DNA of 64,000 bases from assembly GCA_963377175.1 (NCBI GenBank), contig CAUJNA010003240.1:22501-86500 (forward strand), given 5' to 3'. A model generated the notes under the pieces. It had not been told where the DNA came from. It saw nothing but the letters and a program-made list of their open reading frames with translations, and ran no database searches. This DNA is from Effrenium voratum (Eukaryota; Sar; Dinophyceae; Suessiales; Symbiodiniaceae). Made by a program: the position numbers and the translations under genes. Below, one piece after another: positions 1-12,972 of the stretch (position 1 is the stretch's first letter; every line of letters starts with the position of its first letter).

Positions 1-41
1 GAAAGAAAGAAAGAAAGAAAGAAATGAAGAAAGAAAGAAAT

Positions 42-74
<33 letters not shown>

Positions 75-237
75 AAATCAGAAAGAAACAAGCAATCAAG
101 CAAGCAAGCAAGCAAACAAAACAAAACAACACAAAACAAACCAAGCAATCAAGCAAACAAACAAAGAAGCAAACAAACAAACAAACAACAACAGCGACAG
201 CAACAACAGCAACAGCAGCAGCAGCACGCAAGGGGGC
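1..237. repeat. GAAA then CAAA/CAAG and CAG simple repeats
   Basis: A GAAA tract fills about 1-77. CAAG and CAAA repeats follow to about 187, then a short CAG-rich run to about 230. Open frames through it encode only Lys/Glu/Gln runs and are not genes. Confidence 0.95.
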
Positions 238-472
238 TCGCCAAATGTTATCCCATCGCGTTTTGGCCTCAGCGAAGCGATCGTTTTTGAATCAAGAGGG
301 ATCTGCGTTACTCCTTAGCACGGTTTCAGCGTCGCCCTAAGATATCTCAACCGTAAGAATTTCAAGCTCAAGTTTAAGGTTACCATGCCCAAAAACCTGA
401 GCGATAGTCCGCCCCTTCGCAACGGCGCGGGGGCAGCTGCGCCGCTTTGCAACGGCCAGAGGGGCAGCGCCG

Positions 473-930
473 GTGTGTGTGTGTGTGTGGCGAGATGCGC
501 GTGTGCCCGTGTACTTGCCAGGCACGGGCGCTTTTGAGCGAGATGTGCGTGCGCAGTTGTACCGCCAGGCACAGGTACTCCCGAGCGAGACGTGCGTGGG
601 CGGCTGTACTTCCCCGTACTAGGCAATCCGGATTAACGATTTTGGGCGCGTGGGGGATTGCGCCACGGATCTATGACTGAACCTTAAGAGCGACGCGCTT
701 GCTGCCTGTGCCACAAACGCAGGCACTGGCACAAACACAGGCCACGCACGCGCACTCGCAGGCACGCACGCATGCGCGGTGGCGTGCGCGCGACAACACG
801 CAAACGCGCACGTGCGTGCGCGTGCACGTGCGCACATGCACATTTATGCACACGCACACATACGGACACACCTTTCCACGCACACCAACCCACCCACCCG
901 CACACCCACGCACGCACCCAAACACACAGA
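473..930. repeat. GT/CA-rich tract with a 47-48 bp minisatellite
   Basis: A short GT run at about 473-490 is followed by about 2.5 units of a 47-48 bp repeat. The units start at 492, 540 and 587 with GAGATGCGCG, GAGATGTGCG and GAGACGTGCG. From about 695 to 930 the sequence alternates CA and CG (GCACGCACGC-like) right up to the next start codon. Confidence 0.85.
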
Positions 931-2131
931 ATGCCTGCCAGCAGGAGCACAGTGGCGCCGGTCGTGGAGGACGCTCCGCCGGACACCGGCATCGTGGTTG
1001 GGATGTCGATGGCTGGCGTTGCTCTCTTCGTCGTTTGCGGTCTGATCGCCTGGCAGTGTTGGCAGGGCAACGTGGAGCCGATCAAGGTGGAGATGCCCAG
1101 TATGTCGTGTCAGAAGTTGCAGGAGGCCCTCACCTGGAAGTCCAAGCGAGTGGACATTGAGCCCTCCGGGCCCACAGGCCCGGGCACAGAGCCAACGCGC
1201 GCTTGGGACGAAAAGCCCGGCCAGCCTTCTGCCACGGAAGATCGGCACACCCAGCAAGACGCCGAAGACCACTTCTGGGACTGGGCCACCGACCTGGCCA
1301 AGAAGGAACAGGAGGGGCAGCAAACTGCAGTGGTGCGCAGCTCTTCCCTTGGGGGACGGCCAGGCCCTGGGACTCCACCCAACATTCCCCCAAGGTTTTC
1401 TTTGCCAAAGCCTGTTGCGGAGAAGGAGGAGTACTTCCAGAACTTTGCGCAGGAACTTCGAGACATTGTAGGGACAGGCGTGCCCGGCATTGCTGACTCA
1501 CCGGAATCCCGCCCGAGCAGCCCTCCACCTCCCCCACCCAAGCGACCGCCAGTCAGCACGGTCCTTATGCCGCCTCCAAAGCCCCCGCCACGTTCTCGCG
1601 AGTCCAGCGTCCGCCCAGCAGCTTTGGCGGCGCTGCCGCCGGCTTTGACCAATGCGGAGCGAATTGACGTGCGCGTGGACCAGGCATTCTCTGACTGGGC
1701 CAATGACTTTGCAACGGCCAGTGCCGTCAACGCCGTTTCAACAGTTCCTTCTACGCCCAAGGACGCGCCACCGCCTCCTCCGCCGAGGAGGGTGCAAAAT
1801 CAGCTGCCCCTGCCGCCTCCGCGGCCACCGATCGATAGGCGTGGCAGCAACTCCAGCAAGGCCACGCCGCCTACGCCGCCAGTGCCACCCAGCAGGGGGT
1901 CCTCAAACCCCCATGACCTCTATGACTTGCAACCTCCCTTGAGGAGATCCGTCCCTTGGATGCGTTGGATGCATTTGCGTTTCCCGCTTTGCCCGGTAAA
2001 TGCGCGGTTTGCTGTGGTTCAAGGCGAATTCCGACGGCACCCAGCCGCCTCCACCACCGGAGATGACGGCAGAGCGAAACTCCGCGCTGACACCCCCCTC
2101 GCTGGGGTCGGGGTCACAGCAACTTGGCTGA
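931..2131 (+). CDS. Single-pass membrane protein with proline-rich tail (unrecognised)
   Basis: I do not recognise the family. The start is the ATG at 931; the open frame upstream is only CA-repeat translation. A short N-terminal head is followed by one hydrophobic segment at about residues 20-42 (VVGMSMAGVALFVVCGLIAW). The rest is a cytosol-like tail with several polyproline stretches (PPPPPPKRPP, PPPPPPRR), which are typical ligands of SH3, WW or profilin-type domains. Two short acidic/aromatic blocks, FWDWATDLA and FSDWANDFA, resemble each other and may be an internal repeat. The starting frame stays open to 2247, but after about 1930 it loses its proline-rich character. The +1 frame continues that character from 2021 (TQPPPPPEM) to a stop at 2129-2131. 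A small intron or a sequence indel near 1930-2020 is therefore likely. The role is unknown; a membrane-tethered scaffold is only an inference. Confidence 0.55.
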
Positions 2132-2249
2132 ACCCAGGCCGGCAAGGTGGCACGTTCCTGCAAGTTTCCAGAATGCTGAGGCTATCCATGTCCGTGCCGA
2201 AGCAGGTGCCCCTGCAGCCGCCTGCTATTCCCAAAGGCAGGAGCTAGTT

Positions 2250-4600
2250 GGAGCGTGGCTTTTTGGGTCACAGGACATTTAGAAAGAGCCCTGACAGGCG
2301 GAACATCGTCAAGCACCTGGGCCGCAGTCCAATGCCCCTAGAAGCAGTGGCTGTGCACTTGGCAATAAGGCAGTGCAGCGCGAAATGACGACTGGTTCAG
2401 TGCAAGCTTAGGTATGCCAGTTGAGCTGCCAGGCGCTCTGGCCAGCGGCATGGCCGAACCAAGTGCTGCCATAGCCAGCGCATGCACAGATTATGAAGGC
2501 AAGAGGATCACCGGTTTGTTGGCTAAGGTGATCAACAGACGCCACGTGAGAGTTCGTGAGCGCTGCCCAATTTCCGAGTCTGATAGCAGCTTGGCAGCTG
2601 ACTGGCAGCTCCAGGTGGTTGCATGACCTTGTAGTCTGGTAGGCAGTTGGCAAAATGTGGTCACTTTTGGCAAAACAACCAGCAACTACGGCGCAGTGTA
2701 ACAGCAGCGATGGCCCCAACGAGGCGAAGCAAACAAGGAACCATGCCCAACACGTGCCAACATTTGGGATCTTTTTCCATTGCTTGGGGCACAATTTTGA
2801 ACAGCTTGTATTTGCTTTTGACATAGCCAAGTTGAAGCCAAATGCTTTGTGCCGTGGGTCATGTCATGTTGCAGGCAACGCCTCTCCTGCCGTTGTGCCA
2901 AGGACGCCGAAATGCGAGCGGGAAGCTCGCCTGCCTGGATGTTGGCAGGCGGGCTGGCCAGAATTGCAGCCAAAGATGGCAGTATTTCTTTTCCTTAGGT
3001 GCCAGCTTTACCCTCCCAGAGTCATGCCCGAATTCTAGTGTAATGGAGACAGACGTCGGGGTTTGAAGCCACGCACAACATCAGTCACTGATGGAAACAT
3101 GTGCGCACAGGACACACCTCCTGTGGAATTCCCGAAGATTCCATGAATGGATGATCAGGCATGACTTTGACAGACCCCTGTACTGTAGCTAGTTTGCTTT
3201 GCTGGTCTGCTGTGTAACAATCCTTTCCGATGCCGGAAAATTGCTGAACCGGCGCGCCAACAGGCTGACTTCAGAAGGTTAATTGCGCCAAGAGTGTCCC
3301 TAGACCCAAAAAGGGAGGCCAGTTAGATGCGTGCGTTGTGCCCGTTGCCTTCAGAAGCCAGTGATGACCAGAAGTGCTGCCGAGAAATGGCATTCGCAGC
3401 ACCTGGCCTTGTAGCTCTGACGTCTAGGTTTCCAACTTGGCTTGCTGGCCATGCGTTGAATTTAGGCCAATGGACACCCACCAGCATGCTTTGATTGAAC
3501 AGAGTGTGCCTGCTGTTCCAGTTGGAAATCTACACGCCAACTCGGGCTTAGTCCCTTGGTTGGGCTTGTCAGCGCCCTCAACATGTCCGCAGGGCACTTG
3601 TCATCGTAGATCGTTGCAAAGCTTAGCGTGCTTAAGAAGATCAGCACGTGCTACGGCAGAGCATGGCGCCAACGAATGTGTTGTGCTAGCGGATGGATGC
3701 CTGCTTGCCGTGGCAAAATGCAACCAATGTCGTGCTTGAGATGCTGTCGCATTATTAGTTTCCACATTGGGCTCACTTTTTGCTTCTTGCGGGGCCCATG
3801 CTTCAGCACTCACACGTGTCTCACCTAATTCCGCAGTCTTCACATGTGGCAGCACCTCAAAGGGGTGAGGCCTGAACTGCAGATCCAAGACGCGGGGAGC
3901 TCAGTCGCTGCTCCACAAAGTCTTTGTGCATCTTGTGCTGCAGTGGCCCCCTTCATACTGAGCCCAACTCTTGAAGTCTTAGGGGTTGTTGTGGTCATGT
4001 ACCTGAGGATTGAGGGGGGAGTTTGATGGTCAAATACTGACGCCAGTCGCAACAGCAACTGTTGTTGCCAGATTCCAGCCGTGCAAGTACAGTCTGTGCT
4101 TAGGTGGATGCTTTGACGAAGGTCCGTCGCAAGGAGAAACTGGCTGCGTGTGGCGAGGTGCAGATTGGGCTGACTGGAGAGGCATTTGAACGTGAGAAGC
4201 CATAGCAGGGCCCGAGTGAAGGGTGGAACATTTGTTGCTTGATGGACATGGTCCGTTCCCCGCATTGGCTCAAATTGACGCCTACGGCACGCAGCGCCAA
4301 TGAGATTCTAGCCTGACAGAGCATAGGTGATCGCCGAGTACCCTTCAGACTTTCAGAAGTTGGTTGCCACGTCACCTTTGCCAGAGAGCCCTTTGGCGAC
4401 TTTGCAGTATGCATGCACTTGGCAAACACGTAGCCCCACTGAACCCAGGTTTGCCTGCGGTGTTCCTCGAGCATGAGCCTTGAGCCTGTCAACTTGTTTG
4501 CCCCAAAGTTTGACCAGTGCTTTGGGCATTTTACCTTTCACTCATCTTAGTTTTTCAAAAGTCGCCTTTCATTTCCCTTTTCTTGCCGCCCATGGCCTTG
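2250..4600. other. No gene supported
   Basis: About 2.3 kb of mixed-composition sequence. Short open frames occur on both strands (for example 2414-2626 + and 4100-4492 -), but none shows a recognisable domain or exon boundaries that join into a longer frame. It may hold UTRs, introns or divergent exons. Confidence 0.5.
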
Positions 4601-4614
4601 GCTGGCTTCTCTCC

Positions 4615-7600
4615 ATGCGGCTCTGGGCACTTGCGCCGCTTCTGCCGGCATGGGCGGGGCCGGTGCCGCGGCACGAGCGGAATTCTGCCGTGCAGAAGGC
4701 GACGGTCCCGTGGAGAGGACCCCTCACTCCAGATTCGTTGGAAGAGATATGGACAGGGGCATCGGGGCTCTATATTGTGTATTGGCGTGCGTGGGATATT
4801 TGAACATGTGGTGCGACCACTGCCAGGTGCAGGAGATGTACAAGCACGCCTTTGAAGCTTGGCCAGTATTTGCTGAGCTCGGAACCTATGGGCAGTGCCC
4901 GAGAGCCCTGATGCCTGATTCAGTCAAGCATCAGAGTAAAGCTTGTTTCTACATTTGCAGCCGTCAGGGCGAAACGGCAAGTGTCGGTCGCTTGCAGATG
5001 CTCCAGAACAAGCAGGGCATGCTTGTTGGTCTGACCTGCCGCTTCCGCGTTTACACCAGGTGACTCCGTGGCTCCAATGTGCGAAGGGGGGGGTGTTCGC
5101 ATGTTTTCCACTGGGAGCCAGGGGCTTTGGGCCAAGGACTCCTACATGACCCACGCCTTCCCGGCAGATGAGCTGCGGCCTCTGACCTGCGATGGCCGTC
5201 TCAAGCGGGAGCGCGGGGACCTCGACGCAATGCTGGGGAACTACTCCATGCCCCTCGGCCGACGGGCGAGAGGGTTTGGGACTGAAACGTGGGTGTTTCT
5301 TTTGTCGGTACCCAGGTTCGAGCTGCTGCAAAGGGAAACCTGTTGAAAAAAACAACTGCAGGGGTCCGCAGTTTTGTGTCCTCCCCTTCGCATTGAGGAC
5401 CCTCATTGACGCTCTGGACTCGCTGGTGATTTTCAAGCGCAAGACAGCCTTTAAGGCGAGTCCCGTGCATCCTAAGGCACCCAAGGCTAGATTGGCCGGC
5501 AGTACAGTGGAGGTGTGTGCCACTTGCCACTGGACGAGGAACTTGGGGCATGCTCCTTTGTGGCTATGAACTTAATGGGCAACATCCGCATCATTATGCC
5601 TTGGGGACCATGTAGTTTCAGCATGTTTCAGCATGAGGCCTGTGATCCCTTCGCGGCCCCGCTTGCCAGGTAGCAGTTTCTTACATTGGTGACAATGTGC
5701 ACTTCAACAAAGATATTGAAGTGAGCACCTTCGAGGTGAACATCCGCACCTGGGCCAAGGTTTTGCGATTGCCATGCACAATGTTCAAGCCTGCCGGCAA
5801 GATCACTTGCGATTGGCGACCAGCCCGTTCTCAAGCCAAGGCATCCTTGGTGGTCTGTTGAGCGGACACCAACATGCGGTGAAACTGCTTCCGCGGTACA
5901 AGGGGGGACTGTTGGACAAGGCCAGCAACCAGCCAAATCAAACTCGGCGGGTAGGGCTGCGCAGGGCTTGCGTGTGGTTCTTTGCGGCCATGGGGCAACT
6001 CAGTTTCCAAGGCATGACCTTGTTGGTGCCCAAATGGACACCCCCAACCAGTAAGCATACCCAACAACCATGTTCATACGTTCCTCACAGGCAGGGTATG
6101 TCAATTCTTACGTAGGAAGCAAGCAATTGTTTCGACCCTTGAGCAACCTTTGCCCGTGAGGCGCTCGACTTGGGAGACCGCCTGCTGCGGGCATTCGACA
6201 CGCCCACGGGCATGCCACGCTCGCGGGTGAATCTGCAGTCTGGCATTCCCAAGGTGCCTGGACTATGCCATAGTGAGAGAGCACGTAATTAGGGGTAAAC
6301 CAAGCTGGGCCATGAAGGTCCATCAAACATGCACTCACCAAAGCAAGCTCACATGGGGGGAAACGAAGCTGACCCGTGAAGGACCATCACACATGTACTC
6401 ATGAAAGCAAGCTGGCATGGGAAACCTGCACCCAACAAGGCAAGCTCGCATGGGGTAGACCAAGCTCACCCATGAAGGTCCATCAAACACACTTATCGAA
6501 GCAAGCTCACATGGGGGTTATCCGCGCTCACCCGCAAAGGCCCATCAAACACATGCGAACGTCAAAGCAAGCTTGCATGGCTGGCGGACTTTCTGAGGCA
6601 GACGTTGGTGAGGTACAGCGATTAGTGCAGCAGAGTGTTTTGTGTCAGCTTCGGCGTTGACTCGTCAGCTTCGGCGTTGGCTCAGGGTTCCTCCTCCACG
6701 GTGACCATTGCAGAGGCCGGGGCTGGCGATTTGTATGAATCTGTGCAGACCGGTAGGCACCAAGGGTTCAAAGCTTGGTTTAGCCAATTGTTTGCTTGGC
6801 CGGAAAGCTGCGCTGCAGAACTATGCGAGGCTGGATCCTTCTTGCTGGAATTTGGCATGTTGTCCGTGCTGTCCGGGCAGAGTCGCTTCTATCACTCGGC
6901 GAAGCGCTCGCTGGTCTCCTTCTGGGGTTTCTTGGCCTTGGCGATGATTTTGGACCCGTTTCCATCCTAGTAGACGGGGTTCTGCGATTGCAGTTGCTGG
7001 GTCAAAGCGGCATTGAAGGCATTGATTTGAATGTGTATTATGTGTCTTCAACTATGCGGATAGATATGACTCGGCTCAGAAACCAGCTGCAGTCTGAGAT
7101 GCGCCGCGCAAGTAATGGATTCTTAGCCACAGTAGGTAGAAGGGGAACCCCCACAAACCTTCTTTGGAATGAGCCTGGATTTCGACAGCATAGCAACCCA
7201 AAGTTAATCAACTCCTCATTGATCCATGCGATGTGCCCCCTTTGAGTAGTAAGCACTTCTCTGTTAGCATTTTGCAGGTTGGCCACTCTGGGGTAGGAGC
7301 CTTGGTCCAAATTTTTAGTAGTGTACGGGAGCATCATCGGGCAAACCAGTTTTTCCACGAAAGAGTAGGTGACGGAACCTTTACGTGCCATGCCCGCTTG
7401 GGGGAAGGCAATTCTTTGAGCGTGACACATCTGGATTTGGGGTACCTTGTTTGGCTGACCTCCGCCTTGGTCGCGAGGTCGGCGCAATGTGCTGGACTTG
7501 GTGGGCACCTCCATCGATGTCAACACGGGCAACTTTGTGGACCAGAAGAGCACCACTGGACCGGGGACCCGCCCTCAGTCGCCATGGGGCTACCGTAGAC

Positions 7601-9532
7601 CCCAAGAAACTGGGTGTGGTACACCAGATTCAATACCAGCCAGTGGTTTGCCGGCCACTTCTAAAAGTCGAGGCTCAGTTTTTCCGCCAGCTTGGCCGGG
7701 TTTCTTTTTTTTCCGTTTTCGCCGGCTGAGGCAGGATTCTTTCTTCGAGTACCTGCTGAAAGGCTACATCCTGTTCCAGGATCTGGAGCTGCTGGACATC
7801 TTCCTCAGCGCCTATGCGGCGGCACGGGTCCCGACATGGAACTGGTGGTTTCCTTTTGGTTTCTTAGGCTCCCTAACAAGACACACCACTGGCCGAGGTG
7901 GAGCAGCACCACACCTTTGAAGGGTTCACCTACACGGTGGCTCCTTGGCAAGAAAGGGACGGCGGCCCTCCGGCTTGAGAGACGTTGCATGGGGTGGGCT
8001 CGTGCGGGCGGCAGATTGTTTTTTCTGCCAGAAAAGCCGGGAAAAATAGAGACTTGAATTGCAAGGACATGAACAAGGGTTTGATGGTGAACACGCACCT
8101 CTCGCCGCTTGCGTGCGTTTGGGCCTCACTGCAAGTGCTCATCGGAGATGTCGCCAGTGGCTTGCGGTCTGTCCTGTACTGGCACCTCGGTATTTCAGAG
8201 CTCAATTTTCTGTTTCTTTGGGCAGCCTTTTGGAGGCCTGTTGCAGCAACGGATTGGGAAGGCTGTCTTGCAAGAATGGCCTGCCCCCGGATACAGGGCC
8301 TGGTCTGGCTTTTTGATAGCCTGCAGGTACAGCCTGTGGAAGAAGCACGATGCATTGCCAGAAGTCTTTGACACACGCGCCGAGAGCCCTACACAAGCCA
8401 GGCTCGCCGCGCACTGCGCCATGGCGCATCCCTTTTGCATTGGCCAAGTTATCGAGGTGCTAGATGCAGAAGGCGTCAAAGGCATGAAAGGCTAGCCAAG
8501 AAGAAATCACGGTCTCGCTTATTCGGAGTGTTTCAAAGTTTCGCGTCGTTTTGACAGGGACTCGCCGCTGCGACCGGAGCTCATTGAAGCGATTTTCTAC
8601 CTCTCGCTGGCGCTGCCGGGGGATGCGATGGTCTTCGAGATGGCGGGAGGGGTTGTGGGGGATCCTTCCCTTGTTGTGTAAAGTCTCTCTTTCAATACCT
8701 TCATGTTAACTTGGCCAAAAGAAGGCGAGCTTGGGAACAGTATAGATGCCTGTCATCGAATTCAGCATTTGGTGCCCAGTCCAAATCCATCGCGACGGCC
8801 ATCGACGAACAGAGCCGGGTGGCGTGTGGCTTTGCGTCGGTGGCGGATGTCACCACCAAAAGGCGCATGTCTTTTGCGGGGCAGGGCTGGGCTCCTATCT
8901 AGCAGCCATTCAGTGCACAGCCGGAGAGCAAAGCAACAGGAGCTAGCAGCAGTTTTGGCGCTAGCAGAAGATGTAGCGGAGAAACCACAGAGAACGCAAG
9001 GCTGCCCAAGATAGCTGGTTTGCCAAATTGACTGATCACACGGCGCAAGATCAGATGCTTCAGTGCCCTGTCATCCCATACAATAGCACGACATGGTCAA
9101 ATAGAAGACACGGATGGTACGAAAGCATGATTTTTCAGGCGGTGGCCAGGTCTTAAACAATCAGAAGGGGGCAAGACGCTTGCGGTTCTTTGCTTTTGCC
9201 ATAATCCTTGAATCATGTCATCGAAGGGGTTGTCAGGGGCCCTCTATGGCTTGGCACCGGCGAGGCTCGACAACAGGATGGATTCTTTCTTCCTGTCTGA
9301 GACGCTGGTGTACCTGTACCTGGCTGTTGCACCGCCAGAAGCTGCTCAGCCGCGCTCAGTTTGTGGCGGTCACACCTACGACATGTCTTTCCTCCGGGCT
9401 GAGGATCTGGCGGCCGCGTTGCCATGGCCAATTGGCGCCAGCATCTTCACCACAGAAGGCCCCATCTTGCAGTTTTGCCCCGATGGCTTCAGGGTGTTGT
9501 CCAAGGGTTGCCCGGCCATGGGTGCAAGCTGA
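4615..9532 (+). CDS. EDEM-type alpha-mannosidase-like protein (glycosyl hydrolase family 47), multi-exon
   Basis: EDEM proteins trim mannose from misfolded glycoproteins in the ER and route them to degradation. GH47 segments appear in family order on the + strand: EMYKHAF (about 4830), DSYMTHAFPADELRPLTC (5137), LIDALDSLVIFK (5400), FNKDIEVSTFEVNIR (about 5705), GILGGLLSGH (5841), FDTPTGMPRSRVNLQ (about 6200), TIAEAG and LLEFGMLS (6700-6870), VGTSIDVNTGNF (about 7500), DSFFEYLLKGYILFQ (about 7737), LPEVFDTR (8350), SPLRPELIEAIFYL (about 8562), VACGFASVADV (about 8820) and LDNRMDSFFLSETLVYLYL (9263). The acidic residues expected at the GH47 active site are visible in DEL, FFEYLLK and RPELIE. 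Introns 5250-5397 and 5456-5669 are GC-AG. A possible signal peptide begins at ATG 4615 (MRLWALAPLLPAWAG), but its link to the first GH47 exon is not proven. The C-terminal end after the IFTTEGPIL segment (about 9450) is uncertain. Which EDEM paralogue it is cannot be told. Confidence 0.85.
6293..6583 (+). repeat. About 64 bp minisatellite inside an EDEM intron
   Basis: The motif AAGCAAGCT recurs at 6341, 6405, 6499 and 6565, with a partial copy at 6437. Between copies lie variants of CCCATGAAGGTCCATCAAAC. The spacing is 62-66 bp, with one half unit. Confidence 0.85.
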
Positions 9533-11306
9533 GCGGTTGAGCTGATGATGCATGCCTTGAAATCCCGCGCTGCGGCGTTGGATTCGCATCGTTTTGTGGC
9601 TCAATGCAACCTGCCAGGCCACATCTTTCCACTGCAGGGCCTGCCACCTGGTGCCGACATCCAGACCGTTCAGCGCAGTCAGGAGTGATTCTGGGCTCCT
9701 TGTTTCTTCTTCGGCCTTTGTGCTTGCTCAGCGCCCAAATCTTGAGAAAAAGGCACTACGCAGTCACTAGTTGCTCAACGGGCATGGCACGCGGGCTCCA
9801 TTGGTTGCGCCGGGTGTTTAATGTCAGGATCTTTTTCCCTCGGCCGCGCTGGCCGCCCCGATGCCAACCTGCGAGGCGGGGTATCGCAGTTTCAGCTCTT
9901 GGGACGGCCAGCGTGTGCTGATCGTTTGGACATGGTCGAAGTTGGTGAGCAATTTGACTGGATAGCATTGCAGCATCCTCCAAACTAATGGTTCATGAAA
10001 ATGATGTCCGCCATAGGGTCCGTCATACTCATGCAAGTGTTGTTTTTTTCTTCACGGAGGGTGCAGTTCACCCGAGGTGCTCTCGCCCTTTGAGCGTGTA
10101 GCAGTGCAGCAGCGATGCCGCACAAAGTATCTGCTAACGCCTAGACAGCCGGCTGCAAGAATGCACTGCGAGCCCTTTGCAGATTTGGTTTTGGGCTTTT
10201 CGCAGCGTGACACCATGGGATGCGGCTCATCGTGCGAAGCTGAGGCTACCAGATGCAGATGGCCGCCGAGACCACACGCCGATGCCGACCGCAAGTGGCA
10301 GGGCACCCAAAGAGATGAGTCGTTCGCAAGCGCAGGGGGTCAGCTGGCTATGAAATGCCTTCAAGAACAATACGAAGTCAGATCCTCCCACGCATTTGCT
10401 CTGCGCTGTTTGGATTGACCTGGCCTCAGCCTCAGGTGAGCCACAATCAAAACCCGGGTGGATGAAGGTTAGTAAGGGACAATCCCAACCATAATTAGTT
10501 GCGGCCGCCTTCTTAATTCTTTACATGGTTCTGGGTAGACCATTTTAATACCGGATTTTGACTATGACTCAGGTGACGCTCCTTGTGTGGTCAGATGGCG
10601 CCTTCACGGACAATGCCATGCACATCACCGGCCTGGCTTCCTCTTTGGGCAGACCTGTGCCCGTGCGGAGGCCCAGGCATGCGGCCGTGTGCCCTGCATC
10701 CTTGGTCAGGCGGTGAGTGACCCAACAAACGGCACGAGTATTGCACAAGTCTATTGACATGCGGATGCTCGCTAGCACTGACTTGAACAGGCCTAGCGTG
10801 GGCAATACCTCCCACCTGCCAGTTGCAGAGGTACATAATGATTTTGATTTGCGCACTGTGTCCAAGGCACTTCCTTTTCTGCATGCGCAGCTGCAGAACG
10901 TTCGCTGCTCGGTGTGGGCGCATGGCCGTGTTCTGTTCATGGAAGTGACTGATGCCTCTTTGCCGTGCCCCTTGCCCACTTGCCAGGAGGCTGGGATTAA
11001 GGATCCCGGAGTGGCAATCCAGGATGAAGGCCGGAAGATGCATGCTGCACGCTCACGTGTCTCCATCTGGGGGTGGACATCACCTCGGGATTTGTGTCCA
11101 TCGCCCATATCTGACACCTTTGGACCCTGAAGCTCAGGTGAGACGAACACCAGCGGCGCCCTCGCAGGCGGGCTCCTTGCAAGCAACTTTGTCTGTGCTC
11201 CTTGCTGGAGAACCTCCGGGAATGCGGAATGATTCGGAATGACCATTTTTTGGTTCTGAAGGGGACCTCTCCATTGCGCTTCATTCCCACGGCCCGTTCC
11301 TGACTA
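9533..11306 (+). other. Region between EDEM core and a terminal exon; possible EDEM C-terminal exons
   Basis: Several short + strand stretches read like protein, for example GHIFPLQGLPPGADIQTVQ near 9620 and HNDFDLRTVSKALPFLHAQL near 10840. I could not join them or match them to a domain. EDEM3-type proteins carry a protease-associated domain after the GH47 core; I see no clear one here. Confidence 0.35.
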
Positions 11307-11462
11307 GGCATGGACGGCAGCTACCGCCCGTTGCCGCAGAGCCTGGCGCTGCTCCGCCTGGACTTGGAGCACAGCCCGGGGCGCATGCCGGAGCCCCCAG
11401 ACCCTCGGCTCGTTCCGCCGGTTTCGGGCGAACGTGGCCAACAGCGTTTGCCACTCGTTTAA
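11307..11462 (+). CDS. Putative 3'-terminal exon, proline-rich C-terminus
   Basis: After a plausible acceptor (CTGACTAG, ending at about 11307) the frame from ATG 11310 is open to TAA at 11460-11462. It encodes about 50 residues beginning MDGSYRPLPQSLALLRLDL and rich in Pro, Leu and Arg. It directly precedes the ATGT repeat block. It could be the last exon of the EDEM gene or of a separate gene; nothing in it is recognisable. Confidence 0.35.
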   Translation, partial: GMDGSYRPLPQSLALLRLDLEHSPGRMPEPPDPRLVPPVSGERGQQRLPLV

Positions 11463-11504
11463 GGGAACGCCAAAACGTTTGGTTTTTCTCTGGTTTCCGT
11501 AACG

Positions 11505-11818
11505 GAATGCATGTATGTATTTATGTATGCACGCATGCATGTATTTGATTAATCTATGTATTGCAATGTGAGGTGAGGTGATGTGATGCAGTTTGATGTC
11601 ATGTAATGTAACGCAAATGTAACGTCAGGCAACGTAATGCAATGCATGCATGCGTGCCTGCATGTTCGAACGTATTTTTGACTGTGTGCATGTATGTAGG
11701 TATGTACTGTCCTGTATAGTACTGTATGTATGTATGTATGTATGTATGTAATGTAATGTAATGTAATGTAATGTAATGTAATGTAATGTAATGTAATGTA
11801 TGTATGTATGTATGTATG

Positions 11819-11849
<31 letters not shown>

Positions 11850-12155
11850 TGTAATGTAATGTAATGTATGTAATGTAATGTAATGTAATGTAATGTAATG
11901 TAATGTAATGTAATGTAATGTAATGTATGTAATGTAATGTAATGTATGTATGTAATGTAATGTAATGTAATGTAATGTAATGTAATGTAATGTAATGTAA
12001 TGTAATGTAATGTAATGTAATGTAATGTAATGTAATGTAATGTAATGTAATGTAATGTAATGTAATGTAATGTAATGTAATGTAATGTAATGTAATGTAA
12101 TGTAATGTAATGTAATGTAATGTATGTATGTAATGTATGTATGTATGTATGTATG

Positions 12156-12186
<31 letters not shown>

Positions 12187-12212
12187 TGTATGTATGTATG
12201 TATGTATGTATG

Positions 12213-12243
<31 letters not shown>

Positions 12244-12343
12244 TGTATGTATGTATGTATGTATGTATGTGTATGTATGTATGTATGTATGTATGTATGT
12301 ATGTATGTATGTATGTATGTATGTATGTATGTATGTATGTATG

Positions 12344-12374
<31 letters not shown>

Positions 12375-12452
12375 TGTAATGTAATGTAATGTAATGTATG
12401 TATGTATGTATGTATGTGTATGTATGTAATGTATGTATGTAATGTATGTATG

Positions 12453-12483
<31 letters not shown>

Positions 12484-12562
12484 TGTAATGTATGTATGTA
12501 TGTATGTATGTATGTATGTATGTATGTATGTATGTATGTATGTATGTATGTATGTATGTATG

Positions 12563-12593
<31 letters not shown>

Positions 12594-12627
12594 TGTATGT
12601 ATGTATGTATGTATGTATGTATGTATG

Positions 12628-12658
<31 letters not shown>

Positions 12659-12763
12659 TGTAATGTAATGTATGTAATGTAATGTAATGTAATGTATGTA
12701 TGTATGTATGTAATGTATGTATGTATGTATGTATGTATGTATGTATGTATGTATGTATGTATG

Positions 12764-12794
<31 letters not shown>

Positions 12795-12941
12795 TGTATG
12801 TATGTATGTATGTATGTATGTATGTATGTATGTATGTACTGTATGTATGTATGTATGTATGTATGTATGTATGTATGTATGTATGTATGTATGTATGTAT
12901 GTATGTATGTATGTATGTATGTATGTATGTATGTATGTATG

Positions 12942-12972
<31 letters not shown>

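Noticed and set aside
315..1323. Several overlapping - strand frames
   Set aside because: They arise from GT/CA-rich repeats and from the antisense of the proline-rich gene.
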